A model generated the notes under the pieces. The model was not told the DNA's origin. It did not search any database and worked only from the letters and a program-made list of their open reading frames with translations. A stretch of DNA of 64,000 nt from Tubulanus polymorphus (taxonomy: Eukaryota > Nemertea > Palaeonemertea > Tubulaniformes > Tubulanidae). The DNA lies in assembly GCF_964204645.1 (NCBI RefSeq), contig NC_134034.1, forward strand, positions 13,335,962 to 13,399,961. The letters run 5' to 3'. The stretch's first letter is position 1, and the number at the start of each line of letters is the position of its first letter. The position numbers were made by a program, and so were the translations under genes. Shown here piece by piece: positions 44,591 to 56,600 of the stretch.

Positions 44591-44850
44591 ACAATGAATG
44601 CTAGTAGCGTGACAATCCAGTATAACCGCTCCATTTTTAACGCAAGCAAACCGACAGATATGAAAGTCACTGACGTCGCCCAGCAAACTCTGCAGTGAGA
44701 TGATGAAATTGAAGCAGTCGTTGTCCTGGTTTTCGCGTTCTGTGTGAGGGCGTGTAGAGGGCAGCATTTCCTGACCGACTCTTTTCCTGGCATTCTCCGC
44801 ACATGACCAGCGGGGAGCTGACGCTTTCGGACATTTGTTTTGTTCCATAG
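44570..44850 (-). pseudogene. LINE RT C-terminal fragment, inverted
   Basis: The minus strand reads 'NVRKRQLPAGHVRRMPGKE' with frame shifts, then 'LQSLLGDVS' in another frame, the homologue of 44071-44280 in opposite orientation. Confidence 0.6.
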
Positions 44851-45489
44851 AACATTGAAAATCGACAGAGAAATCGGCCCTGAAAAAAAGAAGGAATTAG
44901 ACGCTGAAAAATAGAACGGATTAATAAACACAGAACAGTACAGGACAGTACGGAGACGAACAGTAACACATAAAACATAAAGACGTCGTTCCTCATGAAG
45001 GAACCAGTTTGTAGAGCGCAGCATAATCGCGAAGAAGAACGCCAGGAGGAGAATCCACGTCAGCATAGTGTCTGCACGGTGTGAAGAGCCTGAGGTGAAT
45101 GACTGGCTTAGCGATTCTACTAACTGTCGATCGGTGGCGTATTTCAATATCGACCAATAGGCAGCCGCGCTTTTGTCTCTTATCGTGAATGGGTTTACTA
45201 TTGAAGTTTGTTGAACGGTTCCGCTGTTACACACGCGGGGCAAACGCGACGTCACCTGTATACATCCAGCGTATAGACCGGGCTCGGGTACCATTCATAT
45301 TGATCTATAGAAATATCTCAACTGAACATTCCGATTGTCGAAGTTACCGCATGATAAAACACTGACGCGACGTCACCTCTGATGTACACCAGAGGCTATG
45401 CGATACCGGTAATTGTATGGAATTCCTGGAGGGACATGCTAGTTCCGTGTTAGACTGGTTGCCTGTAGACTGGTTTAAACTATTCAAAT

Positions 45490-46720
45490 CCAATTTTTTT
45501 TTAGAACTACGTGGTAACTAATTGCTATAATCGTAGAAAAGAATTTTCAGAATTAAGAGTCAGTAATCACAAGTTACGAATTGAAACGGATGGTCATAAA
45601 AAAACCAAAATCCCGATAGTAAATGCATCCTCTGCAAAAATGGAGATAGTTGAGGATTGCGCATCTCGGAGTGAAATTCAACTTGAATGGTAGTTTCGCT
45701 AAAGCAATAAAATTTCTCTATGATAAAGCTATGAAAGCTATATATTCTTTTATCCAAAAGGGCAGACGTTTGAAACTTCCAGTATATGTAATTTTTAAAT
45801 TATTTGACATGTGTGTTGCTCTTATCGCGTTGTACGGTAACGGGATATGAAAACCTTGGTTTAATAGAAAACCTCCATTGCTTATTTTGAAAAATTATCA
45901 ATGAAAGTTACGAAATATTCTCATAACCTACAAGTATTAGCGGAGTTAGGACGTTATCCTATGTATATAAGCGTAAAGCGCAGAATGATTAATTTTTAGG
46001 TTAAAACGATTTCGTGCAAACAAACTAAACTTAGTTCAATTCTCTATAAGATATTATGTAATTTATATCTGAATGATAGGTTTAAGAGCCCCTGGCTGTT
46101 ATTTATTAAGTATATTTTTGATGACTGTGGCCTTTCGTATATCTGGTAAACTCTAAGACTTCTCCAAAACAATTACATCGTAATCTCCGTGACCAGCATG
46201 TGCAAGAGACGGAATTAAGACTAAATGATAACCCGTTATACATTAATTTTTGACAATATAAGAAGGATTTTAGATTTGAAAACTATATAAATCGGCTTGA
46301 TGACGACTTACTGACCAGCTTATTCCAGTTCAGGATTGGGTCTTATCTCTTACCTGTAAATGAATTGTCAAATCTCCATCTTCCCAGAATCGATAGATTA
46401 TGCCCCCACCTGTAACGTTTTAGGTGACGTACCACATTTCATTTTTGACTGTAAATTATTTACCGTATTCCGTAAAAACCACTCGAATTCAAATACCTTT
46501 CGGAACCTTGAACTTTGAACGGGCTAAATTTATCAAATTAGGTCTAGATGTATATAGAAACCCGGTAGTATGTAGATAGTATGTTGTAAATAACGTTTGT
46601 TATTTCTTAAAATACTTTTATTTCCTGTTTTTGTAAATAATTGTAAATACTGTTGTTTTCCTCCATATACCATGGGAATGGTTGGAGTGTAATAAATATT
46701 GGTATTCGTGTTCGTAGGGG
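45490..46720 (+). mobile_element. Decayed LINE, RT C-terminal half plus 3' UTR
   Basis: From about 45640 the plus strand reads, with frameshifts and stops, 'LGVKFNLNGSFAKAIKFL', 'KAIYSFIQKGRRLKLP' and 'LYGNGIW', the thumb region after the RT catalytic domain of LINEs abundant in lophotrochozoans. At 46290-46560 comes the 'CNVLGDVPHFIFDC' knuckle. The 3' UTR ends 'ccatataccatgggaatgg' and a 'ggtattcgtgttcg' tail near 46720. No intact ORF remains. Confidence 0.7.
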
Positions 46721-47192
46721 ATGTGAATCATAGCGACAATAGAAGATCCACATCAGGGAACTATTACGAGTTACGTGAAGATTAACTCCGATTCGAATAT
46801 ATCACATCAGCTCAATATATCATAATATGTAGAGACACGGGGAGAGAATTTGTTAACACTTATCCGTCACAGCTGCCCAATTTCAATGCAATGTGATATA
46901 TTTTAACAGAGGGATAAAACCACTTGAATTGCCTGCATAATTTCAGCAGTTCGATCGAATATGAAAACCTCTTCTCGTTCTCGATGACTTCAACAATTCA
47001 GCATAATCATGATTAGTTAGTGATGATGATGACCTTACCATTTTCAATGACTCAACGATTCAATATATAATATGTATATTATAGTTACTAATGACGACCT
47101 TTTCATTCTCAGTCACGTTAACGATTCAGTAAAATTGTGATATGTTACTTATGGCGACTTCTTATTCTCGATGACTTCAGCGATTCGAGAAC

Positions 47193-47676
47193 TGCGTTCA
47201 CACTAGGATTTCAGTACAGTACTAAGCGTTCACACTAGGATTTCAGTACGGTACTAAGCGCTCACACTAGGAAATTATTCGTGGCCTATTCGCGGCTTAT
47301 TCAGTTCCGTACTGAAATACGTGGCTTATTAAGCGCGGAATGCGATTCCGCGCCGAAATCCCGATCTCAGTACGGTACTGAGCTGGACGCGTATTTTCTG
47401 TAGTGTGAACGCGGATTCGGCGCTTAGCTAGCCGCGTAGTACGCTACACTCAACACTGATTACACTCCCCTCTATCGGCACACCGGGTGACTACTGTACC
47501 GGGCTTACTAAGCGCCGAATTGTCAACTCGTAGTGTGAACGTAATTGGCTGCGTAAGCGCCGTATTTTGGTGAATTCGGCACCAGCGAAGTGCGGTACTT
47601 CGTAAGCGCCGTATTTTGGTGAATTCGGCACCAGCGAAGTACGGTACTTCGTAAGCGCCGAATCTAGTGTGAATCT
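47193..47676. mobile_element. MITE with TGCGTTCACACTAGG-type ends
   Basis: 'gcgttcacactaggattt' at the left is matched by 'aatctagtgtgaat' at the right. The interior has repeated 'cagtacggtactaagcg' and its inverse 'cgcttagtac', and a 53-nt direct repeat ('gcgccgtattttggtgaatt...') at 47550-47650. It lies within 500 bp upstream of peptide gene A. Confidence 0.6.
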
Positions 47677-47929
47677 GGAATGATGAATGAAGTCAAAACC
47701 GTTCTATATTTTGGTATTTTCAGCTCAGAAACAAAGAAAATGAAAAATCAATGAAACGCTCTTTCACAGCTGCCTAATTTCAATGCAATTCGATATTATT
47801 ATTTGACAATCTCCTGAGTGGAACTGAGAACAAAGACCAATTGAATCACCTGCGTAATGATAACTGAATTTGAATTAAACTCAATGAATTCACTCTATTT
47901 AAACCGCCATCTATTCGTAAGACACGTGC

Positions 47930-47993
47930 AGTATAACACGTTTCATCGACTTCACAAACGCGAGATATTCGAAATCTACAGAATCGGAGAAAC
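47930..47993 (+). promoter_or_regulatory. Conserved 5' flank of peptide gene A
   Basis: Nearly identical to the flank of gene B (40307-40385 on minus), with a TATA-like 'agtataacac' about 55 nt before the ATG. Gene A additionally has a CACGTG E-box-like site just upstream, absent in gene B. Confidence 0.6.
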
Positions 47994-49312
47994 ATGTTGT
48001 CATCAAAGGTAATGAGTTAATAGATGCTCTCTTAAAATCTTCTGTTGTCGCAGTGTTTTATTTTGTCCGAATACAAATATCTATTGCACTCCAACCATTT
48101 CTATGGTATATGGAGGAAAAATATAATTCTTACAATAATTTACAACAAAAAAACAGAAAGTGAAAACGATTTACCATATACATACTATTGGAGGGAGATT
48201 TAAGTAGTTTTCGCAGTCGTACGTGTCAAATGATTTAAACACTACATCTATCGCAGGTTTCAAACACCTGATTTTATGTATTACCACGTACTTATGATAG
48301 CGAAATTTCCGCTGTGGTCGATGTCCTACTTCAAACAGGCGACACCTGGTGGATCTTCACTCGTCATGTGTGGAATAATCTGTTACAGCGTCAGTTAATA
48401 TCCTACTTCACAAATGCGACATTTTGGTCGATCCTCATTTTGTCGCGAATGGAATTCTCCACTGGTTGCAGTAGTTAATGTCCTATTGCACACTGATGAC
48501 ACCTGGTGGATCTTCACTTGCCACGAGTGCCGTGGAATCCTCTGTTGCTGCAGTAGTTGATGTCCTACTGCACACTAGTGACACCTGGTTGATCCTCACT
48601 TGCCACGAGTGCCGTGGAATCCTCTATTGTTGCGGTAGTTGATGTCCTACTGCACACTAGTGACACCTGGTGGATCATCACTTGCCACGAGTGCCGTGGA
48701 ATCCTCTGTTGCCGCAGTAGTTGATGTCCTACTGCACACTAGTGACACCTGGTTGATCCTCACTTGCCACGAGTGCCGTGGAATCCTCTGTTGCTGCAGT
48801 AGTTGATGTCCTACTGCACACTAGCGACACCTGGTGGACCCTCAATTGCCACAAGTGGAATCCTCTATTACTGCAGTAGTTGATGTCCTACTGCGCAATC
48901 TTTGAGTACCCGGTCGACCGTGGACGTCCGGATACTAATACATTTCTACATTCAAATATTTGTACACAATTTCCAGAATTTCTATGAAACGAGTTTTTGT
49001 AGAATAATGCGTGTTACATCTTTTATGATTATATGACTTTCTTTTCAGTATCTGTTGGTTCTAGTTCTGGTGATGATCGCTGGTGGCGCTTATTCAAACG
49101 TCGATGAAAGTGGTGACGGTTATGAGCGCGGTTACTTAGATGAAAGTGGGTTTGGTAAATCGGCGTCGTGTTACGAATGTATGGGTAAATGTGAAACTCC
49201 TTGTCTCCCGTATCTGGAATCAATTTCACCTACGTTTCCATCATGTGTCGGTGCCTGTTTACGTAGTAACTGCACTTCATTATGTCAAGACGAATGGTGG
49301 TGGTCAGGGTAG
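47994..49312 (+). CDS. Secreted eight-cysteine peptide A (two exons, 92 aa)
   Basis: Exon 1 is 47994-48008 (MLSSK) with donor GTAATG. Exon 2 is 49049-49312 after 'cttttcag'. The signal peptide (residues 1-21, ending GGAYS) is followed by an acidic stretch with Gly/Tyr (VDESGDGYERGYLDESGFG) and a Cys block C-x2-C-x3-C-x3-C-x13-C-x3-C-x4-C-x3-C, ending in WWW near the C-terminus. There is one N-glycosylation site (NCT). It shares leader, intron position and phase, Cys scaffold and 5' flank with peptide B at 38671-40306, which runs in the opposite direction (head-to-head, 7.7 kb between start codons). AATAAA follows at 49375-49380. Function unknown; a defence or venom-type role is possible from the architecture alone. 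Confidence 0.75.
48300..48905. repeat. Dispersed repeat array, 77-85 bp units
   Basis: Six to seven tandem units with 'ctactgcacactagtgacac', 'ctggtggatcctcacttgcc' and 'gtggaatcctctgttgc', in the intron of peptide gene A. Many units carry an 8-nt 'gtgccgtg' insertion that makes 85 bp instead of 77. Confidence 0.8.
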
Positions 49313-49374
49313 CGCTTTCAAATTGCTTGAAACCGATAATCATGATTTTTCTGGTATCACCGATATGACTCGAA

Positions 49375-49380
49375 AATAAA
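49375..49380 (+). terminator. Poly(A) signal AATAAA
   Basis: Canonical hexamer 63 nt after the stop of peptide gene A, in the context 'aataaaatacagg'. Gene B has 'aataaaatacacg' overlapping its stop codon. Confidence 0.7.
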
Positions 49381-50440
49381 ATACAGGCAACTTACAATCA
49401 ATTCGTTTTATTAATTCGTCGGTAAAGGGAAATATATCGATACGCCCCCTAGTGGTAAATAGATAGTTGGGAGACGATCTTGGCGCCCCCTAATAATATT
49501 CATCATAAGTGATTTTAAGTACTAAACTCTACTCAATATCACGTCTAATTGGACTGAAAAGGAAAGGAAATAATGGGTGGATTTGATAGATGAGCCAATA
49601 GTACCTGAAATATCAAATGTCAAAAATCGACCGCAAAGTTCAAGGTCATTTAGAGGTCGTAAAGGTAACCCTAGCGTGTCAGTAGACAAGCTGATTATGT
49701 AAATCCACTAACGACCATCTGTTTTATTTCTGATAGCCTATCATTCATCCCTTCCCTTGCGGGAATAAACGAAATTTGAATTAGTCAAACTATCGTGGTT
49801 TACTAGCCCAAACAGGAGTCCGACTCCTGGTGCTATTATTAGTGCAGTTACCTAGTAACGCGTTGAATCATTTATTGTTAAATTATTTGATATCCATTTC
49901 TAACAATGATATACATAATAATGACGTGAAGTGTTTGTCCAGTGTTACATTCGTTTCTTTATTACATTCGTCGAATTGTTTGTGCAAAACAAATCGTCTC
50001 ATAATACAAACATAGTAACTACAGGCCCGCAGTCCGGGGGGTTTCTAACAATGCTCAAAATGCTCAAATTTGGGCATCTGGGCGTCGGTGAGCCAGTTAC
50101 CGGGCTTGAGAAAATTTGAGCATCGATTTCAAAATATTGACTAAATTGTTTGGACTTTTGCATTTGTTTTCATTAAAAATATGCACATGCTTCCAAACTC
50201 ACTTCGATTAAGGCTGAAAAAAGAAGTAAAAATTTCACCGCAAATAAGTTAGAAATTGTGAAAAGTTTCTGCGCTAGTATTCTCTGTACTCCCATTTGCG
50301 TGGGGAAAGTTCCAGTTTCAAGAAGAAAGTTCCACTTCCATTTAAAAAAGTTCCCCTTTCATGAAAATAGGGATAACAGCCCGAGTATTGTTTATGGTCA
50401 ATGGTTTAAGGTAGAATGAACCGTTTTGTATTATAAGCTG
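49381..50440. other. Intergenic, no gene seen
   Basis: AT-rich, with short near-duplicate text ('gcgccccctaataata' near 'gccccctagtggtaaa'). Small open frames at 49830-50119 have no features. Confidence 0.35.
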
Positions 50441-50695
50441 TTAGGTCTGTTTGTCAGCATTCTGAAGGTATGAAGCAAACCAATGGTTGTCACCGTGACG
50501 TGGCTTCGTAGAAATGTCTCCGAATGTCACTCCTAGGATCGAGAGATCGAATACCGTTTGTTCGAAGTATTTCTGAATGCTACAAGTCGCGCGCATGTTC
50601 ATTGGAATTTCAAACCAAATGATTTTGGTCGTCGGTACCGAAATCTTTTCCGAGTGTAGAATCATCTTTAAATTCTTTTTTGAGTTGTCCGACAT
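50441..50695 (-). CDS. Hypothetical 84-aa protein
   Basis: ATG at 50695 to TAA at 50441. It has no signal peptide, membrane segment or known motif. It is lysine-rich at the start (SDNSKKNLK) and has Trp and His in the C-terminal part (HGDNHWF). Codon third positions are mixed with many NCG codons, as in the real genes nearby, which argues weakly for coding. It could be a single exon of a larger gene or a captured gene fragment. I do not recognise it. Confidence 0.35.
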   Translation of the reverse strand: MSDNSKKNLKMILHSEKISVPTTKIIWFEIPMNMRATCSIQKYFEQTVFDLSILGVTFGDISTKPRHGDNHWFASYLQNADKQT

Positions 50696-51249
50696 AAATT
50701 TGCTTTTTTGCAGGAAATCTTGCCCTTCTGAGGAAGAAATTAAGAGCCACCTTTGTGAACATGCCTGGGATTGCCAACCAATCGGGGAATTCCCGCCATG
50801 TGAAGTGTAGGTGCGGACTTATGGGTGGTCGTCGGTCCGGATCCCTATCTTTCCATTGAAGTTGTTCTTCAATTCAAAAGTTAAAACCTGCAAATTTGGC
50901 ACAAATCCTTTCAGAAATTGCGTATTTTCGAATTAATTTCAATCTTCAAAAATATCTACGTAACACCCAAGGTAGGACTGACTCCGCTACAAGGGAATCA
51001 CATGGCTGCTATATCTGGAAAATGGCTTTTATTTTCTTCTAGTCACCGATCGGCCTTCCAATTTTCCTAGGTCCGCCCCTGAAGCGACCATGACCTCTGG
51101 GTTAACCAGTCGGACTTTCGCCAAAGAAAAAACAACATAAGATACGATAAAACCTTTTTTCAAATGATGGATGACTATTATTTATTTTTTTTCTAATGGT
51201 AAACAATGGATTTTTCTAATATTATTACAAAAATAAGCTATAACAACTT

Positions 51250-51475
51250 AAATCGATTTTTCCAACACAGTCAGACGATTTTAAAACAAATATACCACAC
51301 CAGGGGGCAGCAGCGTACATACACGCATATTTTCCGACACAATCAGGCGGGATTTTAAAACAAATATACCACACCAGGGGGCACCAGCGTACATACACGC
51401 AGATTTCCAACACAATCAGACGGGATTTTAAAATAAATCTCCCACACCAGGGGGCAGCAGCGAACATACAAGCAA
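51250..51475. repeat. Tandem triplication, unit about 75 bp
   Basis: Three units share 'caatcaga/ggcgg', 'gattttaaaacaaatatacc' and 'acaccagggggcagcagcg'. They give a 92-codon repetitive open frame on minus that I reject as a gene. Confidence 0.75.
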
Positions 51476-52770
51476 AACGAATCTTTCTCGATCTTTTTCT
51501 CAAACGAATTTTTTTTTTTTTTTAATCATTCACGGTTCCATACCGAACTTCAAACATTTTCCCTCGCGCCCGCATTCAGCCCAAAACATGTGGAATAAAA
51601 CCTTGGGCATTAATAAAACAACACTCACACTTAGAAAGACACATAATCATTATCAATCTTTACACAAGGACATTTACGTATGAATATAATTTGCAAAAGT
51701 GCTAGAATATTTTTCTTCACGAGTATTTTTTTCATCCTTTTTTCTATAATTTTTTCCTATAAAACGACATTTGTGAGCAGTGATTGCAATGAATGAACAT
51801 ATATATATATATATAATAATGATACATAATCTGAATATAAGTGATGCCATGGTTTTGCCAAACCGGTCGCATCCAGTACGCGACCTTTCCATTCAAAACG
51901 AATAAAAATTACGATCTAGAAAAAAATACCTCGACCTAAATTCTCGTATTTGGACCCATACTAAAAAACGACGACAATGATTGGAGTGTGCGACTAGGTA
52001 AGAATTATTTCGCTAAATAAATGGAATGAGACATAAATGGAGACGAGGAATACTGAAAATGCGGGCCCGGATTTTATAGACCGGGGCGAGGGACGGGCGG
52101 TAAACGAACTCAAACCCCGCCACCTAGTGTTAATTCCCGCACTGAATGATTAGACCGGTTCTCGGAGCTCCGTTCGATTCTATAACGATTCCAACAAGAA
52201 TTCAGACCCGATCTTTTTAAGAAGCCCGTTCAGTCTAGACACAGTAAATCCGGCATATTACTCATATAATCTATCGAGGATTTTACTGGTGAATCTCACA
52301 CCTAACAAAACCATCATGAGAATGCACATAGTCGATAGATTGTCAAGAAATATAGATATTGTTGGTTATGTTACAAAACCCATTAGCCCAGGAATGAACT
52401 TAGCATTCAGCAAATCTTGCCTTAGTCGGTTAAAATGAGAGAACAATGTGGATGAAGTGAATGACAGATACATAACAATAAAAGGCGAGATTCACATATA
52501 TGAACACAATACAAGATGGCGGCTGATTTAGAAATATTATGACTGCAAACAATTATTAAATCAAATACTTTCGACACAAAACCGCAGCAGGCTTGGATTT
52601 AATCCAAATTTTATCCAGCGAACCGCGCTTAATCCGGATCCGTTTGGACCGGTTTACTTAATCCGGTTTATGAGAAGCACGAATTAAAAACATCATATTT
52701 TTACGCGCATTTTGTTTACATACAGTTAGATAGATAGTGATTGAGATACGGATTACACTGAGTTGGATTA

Positions 52771-52967
52771 AGACTGAAAAAAATGATACCTCGTTTCATC
52801 CCGGTCACTTTCTTAAACTGCGATAAAATTTGTTATCAGTTCATTTCTATAACTGCCCAGCCTGATCATGATTTCTTAAAAAGTAATGTACAGGGCACAA
52901 GCTATAGGCGGCCGGACAGATCCTTAAGTTAAGCAAAAATGAGAAACGAGGTATCAATTTTTTAGCC
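52771..52967 (-). mobile_element. PIF/Harbinger-type MITE, reverse diverged copy
   Basis: Termini 'aaaaatgatacctcgtttca' and 'gagaaacgaggtatcaattt' plus 'tttagcc'; the interior 'gttcatttctataactgccc' matches the family in reverse. Confidence 0.6.
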
Positions 52968-53674
52968 TATACATAAATAAATATAAAGGCCCTATATCGA
53001 ACTGGAATTTTGCCAAGTAAGTTCTAAAAGGGAGATCGTGCGCTTGTATTCATGTAACACATGTGATCCGGTGTGTTCTCAATCAGAAGAGTGACAGCAG
53101 TTCACAGCAGTGCGCGCTCACTGTTAAACATACCGTATCAGTAATAACTGACTGTTCAAACACAAATACATATTATTAACAAAATCTATTCGATTCACAT
53201 AATCCAATACCTGTCTCTCTAATATAATCACAGCATTGTCACTATCGAATATTAGTAATACACCGATCCTCTCGCTCTGACAACTGACAAGTCAATAAAT
53301 CATTTATTTTTCCATCCCCAATTGCAGGAATTTCGAAAAAAATTTACTTTCAATTTCACCAGTCTCGTACTGACCGACCCGACAGAGTATCTCTCTTCTC
53401 AATATGTGTTTCTTAAACTCTTAAGTATTTGACCCCAACTTGGGGTAGCTTCAATTTTACCGCAGTAAGAGACAGAGTCTACTGTATTTCACAAACTGTA
53501 TCTCGAGTAAGAGAGACTCTATTGCACATGTTTAGCTCAGTAGCTAATAAATAAGTATTCATCTCTAAACATTTTCAAAGCAAAAACAACTTTAACTTTT
53601 ATCACAAATTTCTAAAATGTTTTCATCCTCTCCTGTCCTGAATTCCCTTCGATCTTTTATCCGCGCGCAAAATC

Positions 53675-56600
53675 TCATAGATTCTTTTTCGTTTCTTCAG
53701 CCACAGCAGCGCCTCTGGTGGTGCCGTTTGACACTAAATGAATGTCCGTCTGCCCTGCCGCCGTCGACGAGGTCTTCGACGTCTGGTGTAGATTAGCGGC
53801 GAGCGCGTGCCACAATCGGCGCAGGTGTTCGTGAATTACGACGCCGAGACTGACGCCGACAAGCGGACCGATCCAGTAGACGAGCACGTATTCCAGTTTA
53901 GTGTTTCCGACACAGTTCCACGTTTGAGCCGTCGCGTTCGCCGGATTCAGGTACATCCCAGTCAAATTCAATCCTACAAATACACGACAATCGAGAGAAG
54001 ACTATAATAATACATTCATCATTCAATACAACTATGATATTTGTAAATTCAGATTAGGATTGAAACAAAATTAACTCTGGATCCAGTTTCTCGAACAAGT
54101 TTAACTCAAATTTTTGGTATAATTGCCAATGGTTACTTCATGTTTTCAATGAGGACAACAATTCAAACTTAACCGTTTTAGGCTTAAACTTTTTCATGAA
54201 ACCTGACCCAGGTCGCATAAGATCAGACTCGATTGTCGGATCGTAACAAAAAAGGGCAGCCCAAAAAAAATGATGGACTGGTACAAGTTTCAAAAGTCCC
54301 CTGGAACTAGAAAATATTCCATTGTTGGAAGCTCATATATACTTTGAATTTTTTGGAATAGTTGAGCTCTAAAAAAGGAGTAGAAACCACTCTCAATTAT
54401 TTGTCAGTTAGGTCTAGGTACAAGCGCGGATCTATGGGGTTTTATAGGTCTCCTGGAAGACCCTCAAAAAATTTTACAACTCAAAATGCAGGAAACGGCT
54501 TCAAATCAGTGCTGGAATCTCAAAATTTTCTGTGGGGGCCACAGGAAGGACTTCGCGCTGAAGCAGTGTAAGCCTCTTCGCGCGCTGTGCTCGGTGTGTT
54601 ATCAGTGCCCTTTTCTTTTAGGTATGTCCCTAGAATTCCGAGAAGACCCTCAGATTTACCCCTAGATCCGCAACTGAGGTACCCACCCCAGGAGAAATCA
54701 GCAACCTATACTTACCAGCTAAAGTCATCATGATTCCGAAAATGCCCTTCGCGAACGGTTCGTAACGCTCGAACATAAAGCGTTTAGTCGTCGTTTTCGC
54801 GATGATCGAATCGATCACCGTCGCCGAGAGTTCGATCGCCAATCCGAGCATGACCGGTACGTTCAGGTGCGACTCGCACGTCTGCTCGTTGAACCTCGCG
54901 GCGTGTTCGCTTGACAGCTCCAAACGCCACGTTTGACGCGCGTACGCGAACGCCACCTGTCCGGCGACCATCTGAATCGACATCAACACGACCGTGCGCA
55001 GCAGACGCTGTTTGCCTTCCATGTATTTGCGGAAATTACGGATCGGATTCGAACACGAGTCGCCGAACGTGTGCGACGCCCAGTAACCGAGGAAAAAACT
55101 CTGCACGCAATACGCGCCCATACCGTACGCGCGGCGCACGAATCCGTTCTCGAGTCCGCACGCGATCGACTGGAACGTCGATATCGCGTCGGCCGTGTAC
55201 GGCTGCACACGCCGCGACATGTATTTACAATTGCCGATGCGCAGTAGACGCGCGAGCAGCATCGTCGCGCTGATGTAGAACACGGTTACGATGATGTGGT
55301 ACTCGCGTATTTCCGGTTCCGGTTGACGACCGATCAACACGTCCCATAATCGCTGTACGATCGCCTGCAAATATACAGAATATTGAATCATGAATAACGC
55401 AGCTGTGGCAATTGAGGATCCACCAGGGGCGCTAGTAGTCAATCAGTTTTATGCACTCCATTTTGTTGATACTACTGTGGCAACTGAGGATCCACCAGGG
55501 GCGCTAGTAGTCAATCAGTTTTATGCACCCCAGTTTGTCCTTAATAAATGCTACTGTGGCAACTGAAGATCCACCAGGGGGCACTAGTAGTATGCGCGTA
55601 ATAATTTTCTAAATTTCATCTATATTCAATACATAACTATTGACGCTACTTCATGAAGTATATGGCACCTGCGGATCCACCAGGTCAGGTGTAACATAAT
55701 ATACACTATCAATGTTATGCTCACTCAATGCTACTGTTGCGTTGGAAGATTCCAGCTGTGGCAATTGAGGATCGACCGAGTGCCATCAGGCTGTAATCCC
55801 TACAGAGGGAGGATGAGTGAAGATTCACCACGAGTTCCAATAGTCAGTCGGTATAATTTTGTTGTATAAGTAATCGATATTTAATATAGCGCAACGATCT
55901 GCGCGGGGTGCTCAGTAACTCAAATACAGGATTTTTAATCTCGATTCATCTATTCTGTACAGGTCAAATTTCTACGCTTATTCTAAACCTGGTTTTAAAT
56001 GCACGGAATGAAATTTATTGCGGATCGCATGAAATGGATTTAATTTGCATAAATTCACGCGAAATCGATGCCAAACATGCCAACGCAGAAATTTAATCCA
56101 TTAAAATCGCGCGAACGCGATGAAAATCTAACTGAAATTTTGCAGGCATTAAATAAAGATCTTTCATAGAGTAACTCAATATCGAGTTTATGATGTACGC
56201 ACATGCTGTTATAGGCAGACGAATATTAAAAACTAATTATAATTGCATTAATCAGGAAGAAAAAACGTGTGGCTGAAACAGATTTACTACGTGTAAAAGC
56301 AGTATATAAACCTATAGATAAGAGGAGGCTGCGAGGATTTTATTTTGAATTCAAATATCATTAGTCAAATATCGTAGTCCTGAGGCCGGTTCAAAGCCCC
56401 TCCCCCCAAGGGGACTATAGCCGCGATCGCACGAGCATTTTTGGCCCGTACCAAACTTGGCCCGGAACAACTGTTCACACTGGTGCTGAATGGGCCCGAG
56501 CCTGTTTGGCCCGACCAAAAACGTCGGACCAGGCCCGAGCCAAATTTTAGCACCAGACAAATGATTGCGTTTGAATTGCAACTGGCACCGGAAATGATCC

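Larger units (their letters stand above)
40386..45485. other. Region between the two peptide genes: repeats
   Basis: Holds a dispersed repeat (40640-40830, like 290-475), a reverse-oriented PIF-type MITE (40995-41211), a dispersed repeat (41850-42235), a minisatellite (43415-43640) and two LINE-tail fragments in opposite orientation (44071-44280, 44570-44850). I see no host gene; an open frame of 237 codons on minus (45294-44581) runs into LINE-derived sequence. Confidence 0.4.
50696..53674. other. Intergenic with repeats
   Basis: A triplicated unit of about 75 bp lies at 51250-51475 ('ccacaccagggggcagcagc'), and a (TA)n tract at about 51800-51815. A reverse PIF-type MITE is at 52771-52967, and an inverted copy of the 'ttaccgcagtaagagac' repeat at 53440-53520. 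'tttatt' at 53313-53318 (AATAAA on minus) may be the poly(A) signal of the aquaporin gene. No gene is supported. Confidence 0.4.

Noticed and set aside
44581-45294. 237-codon minus-strand open frame with a membrane-like segment
   Set aside because: The C-terminal third is LINE-derived ('NVRKRQLPAGHVRRM') and the rest has no recognisable features; overlapping frames are also open.
54911-55273. Arg-rich plus-strand frames
   Set aside because: Antisense shadows of the GC-rich aquaporin exon 2.
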